Below, piece by piece: positions 26,286 to 35,158 of a DNA stretch of 43,293 nucleotides (positions within the stretch are counted from its first letter, which is position 1; the number at the start of each line of letters is the position of its first letter). A program made the position numbers and the translations under genes. The stretch spans positions 26,007 to 69,299 of the forward strand of contig JAGPDF010000019.1 in the NCBI GenBank assembly GCA_018057705.1, written 5' to 3'. The notes beneath the pieces are model-generated. The model saw only the letters and a list, made by a program, of their open reading frames with translations. It searched no databases and was not told the DNA's origin. Origin of the DNA: Thermoanaerobaculia bacterium. GTDB taxonomy: Bacteria; Acidobacteriota; Thermoanaerobaculia; Multivoradales; JAGPDF01.

Positions 26286-27095
26286 TCAACCGGCGGAGCT
26301 GTCGGACGGCGCCTCTTGCGGCCCATCTACCGATGCCACCGATTCCGGCGATGCCGCCGATACCACCGATGCCGCCGATGCCTCCGACGCCAGGCTCGCG
26401 GGCAGCGAGTCCAGGACGGCGAGCGCACCGCCGGCCGCGGCCTGCTCGGCGCCCTTCTTCGTCCGCCCGATGCCCCGGCCGGCGAGGTCGCCGCGGATCC
26501 GCACCTCGACGGTGAAGATCTTGTCGTGGTCGGGGCCGCTCTCCTCCACGACGCTGTAGACCGGCAGCGGCCAGCCGCGCGCCTGGACCTGCTCCTGCAG
26601 CGTCGTCTTCGGGTCGACAGCGCGCTGTTCGAGCGGCAGCTCGCTCGCACTCTCGAGGTAGGCCCGCACGACCCGGCGCGCCGCTTCGAAACCGGCGTCG
26701 AGATAGACCGCGCCAAAGAGCGCCTCGAGCACATCGGCGAGGAGCGACGCCTTGAGGCGCCCCCCCGACCGCTCCTCTCCCGCCCCGAGCCGCAGCCCCT
26801 CCCCGAGGGCGATCTTCGTCGCGTAACTCGCCAGGGCGTCTTCGCTCACCAGCATCGACTTGCGCAGGGAGAGCTCCCCTTCCGCCCGTCCGGCGTGAAG
26901 CTCGAAGAGCCAGTCCGCCGTGACCAGACCGAGCACGGCGTCGCCCAGGAACTCGATCCGTTCGTAGTGCGAGACGCCCCCGGCCTCGTTCGCCCACGAA
27001 CGATGGGTGAGCGCGTCGTCGAGCAGCTCGCGACTGCGGAAAACGTGCCCGAGCCGCGATTCGAGGGCCGCCAGGATTTCGCTGCGATCTGCCAC
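26286..27095 (-). CDS. rnc: Ribonuclease III
   Basis: The 269-residue product (GTG at 27095) cleaves double-stranded RNA in rRNA and mRNA processing. The catalytic signature 'ERIEFLGDAVLGLV' is at about residues 45-58, with a second acidic patch in 'SLLADVLEALFGAVYLDAG'. The dsRNA-binding domain is at about 163-230 ('DPKTTLQEQVQARGWPLPVYSV', 'GRGIGRTKKGAEQAAAGGAL'). The last ~35 residues are an Ala/Ser/Val-rich tail from 9-bp repeats, absent from typical RNase III. An ATG at 27164 would extend the N-terminus into mutL; the GTG gives a family-like beginning. It sits directly after mutL with 34 bp between. Confidence 0.93.
   Translation of the reverse strand: MADRSEILAALESRLGHVFRSRELLDDALTHRSWANEAGGVSHYERIEFLGDAVLGLVTADWLFELHAGRAEGELSLRKSMLVSEDALASYATKIALGEGLRLGAGEERSGGRLKASLLADVLEALFGAVYLDAGFEAARRVVRAYLESASELPLEQRAVDPKTTLQEQVQARGWPLPVYSVVEESGPDHDKIFTVEVRIRGDLAGRGIGRTKKGAEQAAAGGALAVLDSLPASLASEASAASVVSAASPESVASVDGPQEAPSDSSAG
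26332..26394 (+). repeat. 9-bp tandem repeat, seven units, in the rnc 3' end
   Basis: Seven 9-bp units of consensus GAT(G/A)CC(N)CC run from 26332 to 26394. They are in frame and encode the variable Ala-Ser-Val / Val-Ser-Ala tripeptide tail of RNase III. Confidence 0.88.
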
Positions 27096-27129
27096 GGGAA
27101 CGATCTTAGACGTTCTCGACGGGCGCCGT

Positions 27130-28956
27130 TCAGCGCCGCCCGAAGCGCCGTTCGAGGTCGGCATCGGTCAACTGCAGCACGACCGGGCGGCCGTGCGGAC
27201 AGGCATACGGATTCTCGGCGGCGAAGAGCTCCGAAACGAGCGCCTCAAGCTTCTCGGCCGAGAAGGCCTGGTGCATCTTGACCGCCGCCTTGCAGGCCAG
27301 GCTGGCGGCGAAGTCGTCGAGGATCCGCTGGCCGAGGTTCTCGGGTGAGGCCGCGCTGTCCGCCGCGAGACGCAGGAGCAGCGCCTCTCCCTCCGCCGGC
27401 GAAAGCACGGCGGGCGTCGCTGCGACCGCGAGCGACCCGCCCGAGAGCTCGGAGATCTCGAAGCCGGCCGGCTCGAGCGCCGGCGCGAGCTCGACGAGAC
27501 GCAGGCGCTCGCCGCGCGAAAGCTCGAGAACCAGGGGCGCGACGAGACGCTGCGAGTCGGCCCGCTCCGTGGCGAGGGAGCGCCGGAAGCGCTCGTAGAG
27601 CACCCGCTCGTGAGCGACGTGCTGATCGATGAGATAGAGCCCGTCGGGCCCTTCGAGGAGGATCAGCGCGCCCTTGTACTGCCCCAGCAGCCGGAAGCGC
27701 CGTGTCTCCCCGCCGCGCCCCGAGAGCGGCACCGGCGCCCGATCGAGCGGAGCGAGCGAGAGCTCAGCGAGGTGGACCGCCTGCCCCACCGTGCCCACGG
27801 AGCCGGCAGAAAGACCTTCCCGCACCTCGTCGGTGAAGCCGGCCTGGTGGGGGAAGCTCCTGCCGCCCGATCCCTCCCATGCGAACGGCGCCTCGGGCAG
27901 GAGCGATGTGGTCCGCAGCGGCGCGGCCTCCTCCCCGCGCGCCCGCGCCAGCGCAAGGCGCAACGTCTCCCCCAGCCGATCCATCAGCCGGGGATCCCGG
28001 AAGCGGACCTCTGCCTTCTGGGGATGGACGTTGACGTCCACGTCGAAAGGCAAAAGCTCGATAAATAGAAAAAGAGACGGGAACTCGTCGCTGCGCCATT
28101 CGTCGCGCACCGCACGGTAGAAGGTCGCGAGCACGGCGCGATCGCGGACCAGGCGGCGATTCACGAACACAAAACTGCGCCGGGCCCCGCGCGCCGTCGC
28201 AGGAGAGCCGACGAAACCGTGAGCAAAATGCTCCGAGCCCGCCGCGGGTGCCTCGCCCGAACTTACCTTTACCAGCAGCTTTTCGAACGCCTGGCCAAAC
28301 ACCTCACCGATCCGCCGACGCAACCCGTCAGATCTCGCGTCTTCGCCGCCTGCCTGCGCCGAGGCCTCCAGCAGGACTCGGCCCTCGCTTCTCAAACGAA
28401 AGGAGACGTCCGGCCGGGCGAGGACGTAGCCCTCGACCACCTCGACGCAGCGCCGCAGCTCGGTCTCTCGGGACTTCAGGAACTTGCGCCGCGCCGGGAC
28501 GTTGAAGAACAGCGACGCGACGTCGATGGTGGTGCCGCGGGTGCGGGCCGTCGGCTCGACCGCCAGGATCCGGCCGCCCTCGAGGAGCACCCGCGTCCCC
28601 TCCCCCGGCGCCATCGCGGTGGTGAGCTCGACCTTGGCCACCGCGGCGATCGTCGCCAGCGCCTCGCCGCGGAAGCCCAGGGTGGCGACCTGCTCGAGGT
28701 CGGCCATCGAGGTGATCTTGCTCGTGGCGTGGCGGTCGAAGGCGAGCAGCGCGTCGTCGCGGTCCATCCCCGAGCCGTCGTCGGCGATCCGGATCCGCTG
28801 CCGGCCACCCCCTTCGAGGTCGATCTCGAGCCGCGTCGCCCCGGCGTCGAGGGCGTTCTCGACCAGTTCCTTGACCACCGAAGACGGCCGCTCCACCACC
28901 TCCCCGGCGGCGATCTGCGACACCAACCGGTCGGGCAGGATCTGGATGCGCGGCAT
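27130..28956 (-). CDS. mutL: DNA mismatch repair protein MutL
   Basis: The 608-residue product has an N-terminal GHKL ATPase: 'QIAAGEVVERPSSVVKELVENALDAG', 'ADDGSGM', 'HATSKI' and 'LGFRGEAL'. A linker leads to a C-terminal dimerisation domain with endonuclease-type motifs 'DQHVAHERVLYE' and 'CPHGRP'. These correspond to the DQHA(x)2E(x)4E and CPHGRP motifs of MutL proteins that nick DNA themselves, so the organism probably uses MutH-independent repair. The alanine of the first motif is valine here. The ATG at 28956 follows AGGATG. rnc lies downstream on the same strand. Confidence 0.95.
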   Translation of the reverse strand: MPRIQILPDRLVSQIAAGEVVERPSSVVKELVENALDAGATRLEIDLEGGGRQRIRIADDGSGMDRDDALLAFDRHATSKITSMADLEQVATLGFRGEALATIAAVAKVELTTAMAPGEGTRVLLEGGRILAVEPTARTRGTTIDVASLFFNVPARRKFLKSRETELRRCVEVVEGYVLARPDVSFRLRSEGRVLLEASAQAGGEDARSDGLRRRIGEVFGQAFEKLLVKVSSGEAPAAGSEHFAHGFVGSPATARGARRSFVFVNRRLVRDRAVLATFYRAVRDEWRSDEFPSLFLFIELLPFDVDVNVHPQKAEVRFRDPRLMDRLGETLRLALARARGEEAAPLRTTSLLPEAPFAWEGSGGRSFPHQAGFTDEVREGLSAGSVGTVGQAVHLAELSLAPLDRAPVPLSGRGGETRRFRLLGQYKGALILLEGPDGLYLIDQHVAHERVLYERFRRSLATERADSQRLVAPLVLELSRGERLRLVELAPALEPAGFEISELSGGSLAVAATPAVLSPAEGEALLLRLAADSAASPENLGQRILDDFAASLACKAAVKMHQAFSAEKLEALVSELFAAENPYACPHGRPVVLQLTDADLERRFGRR

Positions 28957-29012
28957 GGGGGCATCCTACTAACAGTGGCGGCAAGGGCCGGGGTGAACTG
29001 CGGCCCAGGTTC

Positions 29013-29041
29013 TTGACGCCTGGGCGCAGGTGGACTAAGTT
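29013..29041 (+). promoter_or_regulatory. Putative promoter of the toxin-antitoxin pair
   Basis: TTGACG (29013-29018), a 17-nt spacer and TAAGTT (29036-29041) lie just in front of the antitoxin ATG. The -10 overlaps a 9-bp direct repeat (GACTAAGTT twice, 29033-29050), a possible operator for antitoxin autoregulation. The start codon follows directly, so a nearly leaderless transcript is implied if this promoter is real. Confidence 0.4.
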
Positions 29042-29050
29042 GACTAAGTT

Positions 29051-29302
29051 ATGAGCGACGCGGTCACCGTACACGAGGCCAAGACCCACCTCTCGCGGCT
29101 CCTCCACCGCGTCGAGGGCGGCGAGTCGATCGTCATCACGCGCGGCGGGAAACCGGTCGCTCGCCTGGTGGCGCTCGACGGCGAGCCGCGCCGACCCGGC
29201 CGGCTGAAGAGGAAGATCCGCATCGCCCGCGATTTCGATGCGCCACTGCCGGCAGGAATGATGGCTGCCTTTCTCGGCCAGGGCGGCGAAGACGGGGAGT
29301 GA
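29051..29302 (+). CDS. Phd/YefM-type antitoxin
   Basis: The 83-residue product has an N-terminal DNA-binding fold 'SDAVTVHEAKTHLSRLLHRVEGGES' followed by 'IVITRGGKPVARLVAL', typical of Phd/YefM antitoxins that dimerise on operator DNA. The C-terminal 'RPGRLKRKIRIARDFDAPLP' is the usual toxin-neutralising tail paired with PIN toxins. Its TGA overlaps the toxin's GTG (GTGA), implying coupled translation. It lies between mutL and the cassette-like island. Function is assigned from family and pairing. Confidence 0.9.
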   Translation: MSDAVTVHEAKTHLSRLLHRVEGGESIVITRGGKPVARLVALDGEPRRPGRLKRKIRIARDFDAPLPAGMMAAFLGQGGEDGE

Positions 29303-29679
29303 GACTCCTCCTCGACACTCACGTCCTGCTCTGGTGGCTGCGCGACGACCGCCGCCTGCCGGCGCGCTTCTCCGCAGCCATCACCGATCCGGTGAATGAG
29401 GTTCTGGTGAGCGCCGCGACGATCTGGGAAACGTCGAGCAAGATCGCCCTCGGCAAGCTCGAGACCTCCGGCGACCTGGTCGAGGAGATCGACGCCAACG
29501 GTTTCACCGAGCTGCCGATCACCGCCCGCCACGCCCAACGGGCTGGCGCCCTCCCCCGCCACCACGACGACCCCTTCGACCGCCTGCTCATCGCGCAAGC
29601 GCAGCTCGACTCCCTCCGCCTCGTCACCCTCGACGCCGGCTTCCGCGCCTACGACGTGCAACTCCTTCGTCTCGCCTAG
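29299..29679 (+). CDS. PIN-domain toxin (VapC-like ribonuclease)
   Basis: The 126-residue product uses a GTG start at 29299, overlapping the antitoxin stop. The acidic PIN residues are visible: Asp6 in 'LLLDTHVLLWWL', Glu in 'SAATIWETSSKIALGKL', Asp in 'HDDPFDRLLIAQA' and Asp in 'LVTLDAGF'. These chelate Mg2+ for cleavage of RNA, in known cases tRNA or rRNA. The coding sequence ends Leu-Ala-stop exactly at a GCCTA that also forms the edge of an attC-like core site and of a palindrome. Without the palindrome the stop would be TAA of GCCTAAC, as in the methyltransferase unit. Confidence 0.92.
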   Translation: MRLLLDTHVLLWWLRDDRRLPARFSAAITDPVNEVLVSAATIWETSSKIALGKLETSGDLVEEIDANGFTELPITARHAQRAGALPRHHDDPFDRLLIAQAQLDSLRLVTLDAGFRAYDVQLLRLA

Positions 29680-29782
29680 CAGGCTGCTGACAGACTCGAG
29701 TTTGTCAGCAGCCTGCTACCGGATCTGGAGCTGAGCGGCGGGCGGGCGAAGCCCGGCCGGCCGCTGGAGCGAGCTATTCGGC
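29674..29782 (-). other. attC-like site 1, split by a palindrome
   Basis: On the plus strand it reads GCCTA, then the palindrome, then CCGGATCTGGAGCTGAGCGG, a GC-rich hairpin, CCGCTGGAGCGAG and a degenerate core ATTCGGC at 29776. The conserved arm is the same as in the two other sites. Both core sites deviate from GTTRRRY, so recombination activity is probably lost. Confidence 0.55.
29677..29718. repeat. 42-bp palindrome with perfect 16-bp arms
   Basis: TAGCAGGCTGCTGACA (29677-29692) and its exact complement at 29703-29718 flank a 10-bp centre that itself contains ACTCGAGT. It begins in the stop codon of the PIN toxin and could end its transcription. TA flanks both sides of the inner 38 bp, as expected if it had inserted into GCCTAACGG with a TA duplication and one later base change. 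Confidence 0.85.
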
Positions 29783-29807
29783 GGCGCCGAGAGAGCGTTG
29801 AACTGCA

Positions 29808-30503
29808 TCAGGTCAGCGGAAGTGAACGGAACCAGTTCGCAAACGCCAGCCACGCACTGGTGTAGGGAACCGCGAAATAGAGTGCGAGGATTGCTGCCGT
29901 CCCGAGACAGTAGTTTCGGTACCAGATCCGGCCGGGCGCTTGCCGCGGAAGTGAATTCACAAGGTAGGCCATCGCGGCCACGATCAGCGTGAAGGTGATG
30001 CCTTGGTAAAGATGAGCTGACGGCAGTGGTGGCACGTAGAAGAACATGATGCGGGCCAGGACCGGGTCAATCAGCAGGAGTGCAGTGGACGACATGAAGC
30101 GTGCATGCACTGGCATGGACGTGCGCCAGCGAAAGCCCAAGAAACACGCGGCGGCGAAGAGAAGCGCGATGAAAATGGGGAGGTAGATGTAGATCCCTTC
30201 CTTCGCAAAGGCGGTTTCTGTCAGTCGGCTGACACGGAAGTGAGTGAGCATCAGGCCGGAGAGAACAAATCCGAGAGCAACGATCAGTGACGTTCGTCCA
30301 ACTATCCGATGAGCAAGTCTGTAGCCGCGAAGTATCAAGACCGGCTGGAAGATCAGGACCAGCATCCACATCGTTCCAAAAAGCGCGTGAGCGTGGGTGT
30401 AGCGGTCTATCGCAGCCCAGTCCTTCGACAGATACATTGGCCAAAAAGCCACCAAGGCAAGCAGCAAGAGGGCGAATGTGAAGAGCGCGATGGACCTAGG
30501 CAT
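29808..30503 (-). CDS. Multi-pass membrane protein, cassette gene
   Basis: The 231-residue product starts at the ATG at 30503, 14 bases after the GTTAGGC core. It has about seven hydrophobic segments, including 'SIALFTFALLLLALVAFWPMYL', 'HALFGTMWMLVLIFQPVLIL', 'LIVALGFVLSGLML' and 'YIYLPIFIALLFAAACFLGF'. Conserved-looking histidines occur in 'RYTHAHALFG' and 'YRLAHRIVGR', reminiscent of DUF2306-type heme-associated membrane proteins, but I do not assign that family firmly. No ribosome site is visible between core and ATG, as in many cassettes. Codon and base use differ from the GC-rich neighbours, supporting acquisition. Confidence 0.75.
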   Translation of the reverse strand: MPRSIALFTFALLLLALVAFWPMYLSKDWAAIDRYTHAHALFGTMWMLVLIFQPVLILRGYRLAHRIVGRTSLIVALGFVLSGLMLTHFRVSRLTETAFAKEGIYIYLPIFIALLFAAACFLGFRWRTSMPVHARFMSSTALLLIDPVLARIMFFYVPPLPSAHLYQGITFTLIVAAMAYLVNSLPRQAPGRIWYRNYCLGTAAILALYFAVPYTSAWLAFANWFRSLPLT

Positions 30504-30516
30504 GGTGGCTTGCGCC

Positions 30517-30551
30517 GCCTAACGGATCTGGAGCTGAGCGGACTGTTGGGC
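30517..30551 (-). other. attC-like site 2, half-site
   Basis: GCCTAAC (30517-30523) and the shared arm GGATCTGGAGCTGAGCGG (30524-30541) match the other sites, followed by GTTGGGC (30545-30551). The second arm and outer core expected further right are not found before the next gene's stop. It may be a deletion product that left one half. Confidence 0.5.
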
Positions 30552-30593
30552 GTCGGGTCGAATTCCTCTCCCGAACACTCTTCATGTCGTGCA

Positions 30594-31085
30594 TCACGGC
30601 TGCTGAGGGGCACCAGACTCCAGCTGGCGCTGGTACTCCGCTTCATCGAAATGGCCGTTCGACACTTCGATAAGCCCGTTTGCATCTAGGTTCCATTCCT
30701 CATAACCGCTAATTCGAACGGACCGGCCGGTACCCCCCGGGCCCGAGTTTGTGCCCGTCCAGAGCCAATGGAAGACTGGGTGCCCGGCTTCCTCGCTCAT
30801 TCGCGTCATGGTCACGACCATGTCGGGAAACGCTGCCATATACGATTGTGCAGTTGCCGTGATCGCAGCGCGCCCTATGGACGGAGGGCCAGCGTTCACG
30901 ATGAGAGTCCCTTCTTCGGAATAGAAGGACGCCAGGCGAGCGGGATCTTGGCTGCTCCACGCAGCCGCATAGCGAGTACCGAAGTTCTCTAGGTCCATTG
31001 ACTTCGCTGGCCTCCCGTTTGAGCCGCAGGCGATGGAAATCACCAACGCCGCGCTCATTGAACAAAGTGCGATGCGGAGGCGCAT
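30594..31085 (-). CDS. SnoaL-like (NTF2-fold) lipoprotein, cassette gene
   Basis: The 163-residue product starts at the ATG at 31085 behind GGAGGAAAGG. The N-terminus 'MRLRIALCSMSAALVISIACGSNG' is a signal peptide with a likely lipidated Cys20. The mature part fits the NTF2/SnoaL superfamily: 'FGTRYAAAWSSQDPARLASFYSEEGTLIVNAG', then a curved sheet with 'HPVFHWLWTGTNSGPGGTG', 'GYEEWNLDANGLIEVSNGHFDEAEYQRQL'. Such folds serve as small-molecule isomerases or binding proteins; no catalytic residues can be assigned. It sits between attC-like sites 2 and 3, in the same orientation as its neighbours. Confidence 0.8.
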   Translation of the reverse strand: MRLRIALCSMSAALVISIACGSNGRPAKSMDLENFGTRYAAAWSSQDPARLASFYSEEGTLIVNAGPPSIGRAAITATAQSYMAAFPDMVVTMTRMSEEAGHPVFHWLWTGTNSGPGGTGRSVRISGYEEWNLDANGLIEVSNGHFDEAEYQRQLESGAPQQP

Positions 31086-31121
31086 GGGTTCCTTTCCTCC
31101 GGCGACCATGGACCGGCCGAC

Positions 31122-31217
31122 GCCTAACTGATCTGGAGTTGAGCGGCGCGCCACCATTGGCGACCCGCGAAGCGGACAGCAGGCGCCCAACGCGTCCGCT
31201 CGAGCGACTGGTTAGGC
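31122..31217 (-). other. attC-like site 3, complete
   Basis: A 96-bp site is bounded by GCCTAAC (31122-31128) and GTTAGGC (31211-31217). In cassette orientation it runs GCCTAAC, CAGTCGCTCGAGCGGAC, a loop region, CGCCGCTCAACTCCAGATCA, GTTAGGC. The inner arms GAGCGG/CCGCTC pair with small bulges, as in integron attC sites. The methyltransferase stop codon lies inside the core. Confidence 0.78.
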
Positions 31218-31814
31218 CCGTTGCACAATCAGGTAGACATGCTTGTCGTTGGGACCTGCATCGAACTCAAGATGGCGGCAGAAGCAGCCAGACTCTTCGA
31301 TTGCTCTCAGCAGTGCGGGAATTCCCGGCGCAGCATGGTACAGAGGCTGCCCAAAGCACCTGGCAGTGACCTCATCAGGCTCGTAGACGCCGCCGGAGGT
31401 GAATATGAAAACGCCGCCCGGCGAGAGACCGGAGCAGAGCTTTCTCACCACCGCGATTTGAGCATCAAGCGGGACATGCCAGATGCTGTCCCACGCGGAA
31501 ATGAAATCGAAGGGCCTGTGGAACTCCCAGCTGCAGATGTCAGCCTGGTGAAACGTAGCGTTGGGATTGTGAAGTCTGGCGCGCCGTAGCATCTCCGGCG
31601 ACAGGTCCAGCGCCTCAACTTTGAAGCCGCGTTGGAGCAGCATAGACACGATGCGCCCGTTGCTGCCGCAGCCGACATCGAGCGCAGTGCCAAACGCGGA
31701 CACGAACCCAAGGGCCCGGTGGTGCTGCGCCACTCCGTTGAAGTGATCGAAGTCCGGGTGGTCCCAGTGTTGAGCGATTTTGTCGTAGGTGGCTGCAGTG
31801 TGCGACGGAGTCAC
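31212..31814 (-). CDS. Class I SAM-dependent methyltransferase, cassette gene
   Basis: The 200-residue product starts at a GTG at 31814, eight bases after the GTTAGGC core; upstream in-frame codons would cross the core. The N-terminus 'THTAATYDKIAQHWDHP'-like segment precedes SAM-binding motif I 'ALDVGCGSNGRIVSMLLQ', the acidic end of beta-2 'VEALDLSPEMLRRA', motif II 'FDFISAWDSIWHVP' and 'LSPGGVFIFTSGG'. It is a small-molecule methyltransferase of the UbiE-like group with unknown substrate. Its stop TAA is formed by the core GCCTAAC of attC site 3. Lower GC than the chromosomal flanks suggests lateral origin. Confidence 0.87.
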   Translation of the reverse strand: MTPSHTAATYDKIAQHWDHPDFDHFNGVAQHHRALGFVSAFGTALDVGCGSNGRIVSMLLQRGFKVEALDLSPEMLRRARLHNPNATFHQADICSWEFHRPFDFISAWDSIWHVPLDAQIAVVRKLCSGLSPGGVFIFTSGGVYEPDEVTARCFGQPLYHAAPGIPALLRAIEESGCFCRHLEFDAGPNDKHVYLIVQRA

Positions 31815-31822
31815 GATAACGG

Positions 31823-31866
31823 GCCTAACTGCGATTCGTCGCGACAGGGGGCGTGGGCGTTGGGTG
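31823..31866 (-). other. Integron core site at the start of the methyltransferase cassette
   Basis: On the minus strand GTTAGGC (31829-31823) precedes the GTG start of the methyltransferase. An ACCCAAC (RYYYAAC pattern) lies about 36 bases upstream of it. The stretch lacks the arm shared by sites 1-3, so it may be an attI-like junction, a diverged attC, or chance. Confidence 0.4.
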
Positions 31867-32152
31867 TGACATTGGGCGGTATGGAGTGTGGCACATTCGC
31901 CTTGAAGTGCAAGCACGGGCCTTTGGTTGCTGTAGTTGCGGGGAGTTTCTGGTGCTCATCTGGGGTGGGAAAGTTGGCGAAATCTGCCGAATAATCCGTT
32001 CGGGGGCCAGGCCTTCAGCGGTCTGCACTGGGAAGCGCCTTGGCGCTGAGGATCCTCGGTTTGGGCAGTCGGTTGGCAGCCGGGGCCGAGGGTACCCTGA
32101 CGAGCATTTCGACCTCATCGCACGCCACGTGCGGCTGGGCTGGTGAGCTCCC
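31867..32152. other. Gene-poor stretch between cassette array and ppdK
   Basis: About 290 bp hold no open frame I would defend. The plus-strand frame from 31853 has an unlikely composition with many Cys, Gly and Arg residues. No integrase fragment, terminator or promoter is clear. It may be the decayed 5' leader of the array or remains of a lost cassette. Confidence 0.5.
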
Positions 32153-34864
<2,712 letters not shown>

Positions 34865-34975
34865 CGAGCACCCTCCGCGACCGGGAGATCCGTTCGTCAT
34901 CCGAAGAAAGCACGGCGAGACCTGCAGGAGCGACTCGCTCGAGTCTATCGCCGACCCGCTCGGGAACTCTGACAG

Positions 34976-34997
34976 CGGCGGGCATTTCTGCCCGCCG
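34976..34997. promoter_or_regulatory. Hairpin in the ppdK / diheme protein divergent region
   Basis: CGGCGGGCA (34976-34984) pairs perfectly with TGCCCGCCG (34989-34997) around a TTTC loop. It lies about 110 bp upstream of the ppdK start, within the 294-bp divergent region. Leader hairpin or operator are both possible. I see no other structure in this intergenic stretch. Confidence 0.35.
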
Positions 34998-35158
34998 TCC
35001 AAAGAGGTGGTCTAGGTCCGGAACCGGCCGGAATCCCGCGGTGAGGGAACCGTAGTCGTGCCGTAACCGCCGACCGCGAACTGCTTCACACCCCGACCGC
35101 GCGGCCTCGTGCGAGCCTCCGTGTCGCAACTTCCCAGGTTTCTCCGAGGAGATCGTTG

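Larger units (their letters stand above)
29674..31829 (-). mobile_element. Putative integron cassette array without integrase (CALIN-like)
   Basis: Three single-gene units on the minus strand each begin with GTTAGGC a short distance before the start codon, and each is followed by an attC-like site. The sites share the half 'CCGCTCA(A/G)CTCCAGATC' next to the core. The DNA is visibly poorer in GC than the flanks, and the encoded products are unrelated to one another. No tyrosine recombinase of IntI type is in the window. An array fragment detached from its integrase (CALIN) is the best reading. Confidence 0.65.

Noticed and set aside
29677-29718. Simple rho-independent terminator of the PIN gene as the only explanation
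   Set aside because: The arms lack a T-run on either strand, and the element interrupts a sequence that is continuous in attC-like site 2; a terminator role may be secondary.
31853-32146. Small plus-strand gene between the cassette array and ppdK
   Set aside because: It has no ribosome site, odd composition and no recognisable motif; it overlaps the core-like site.
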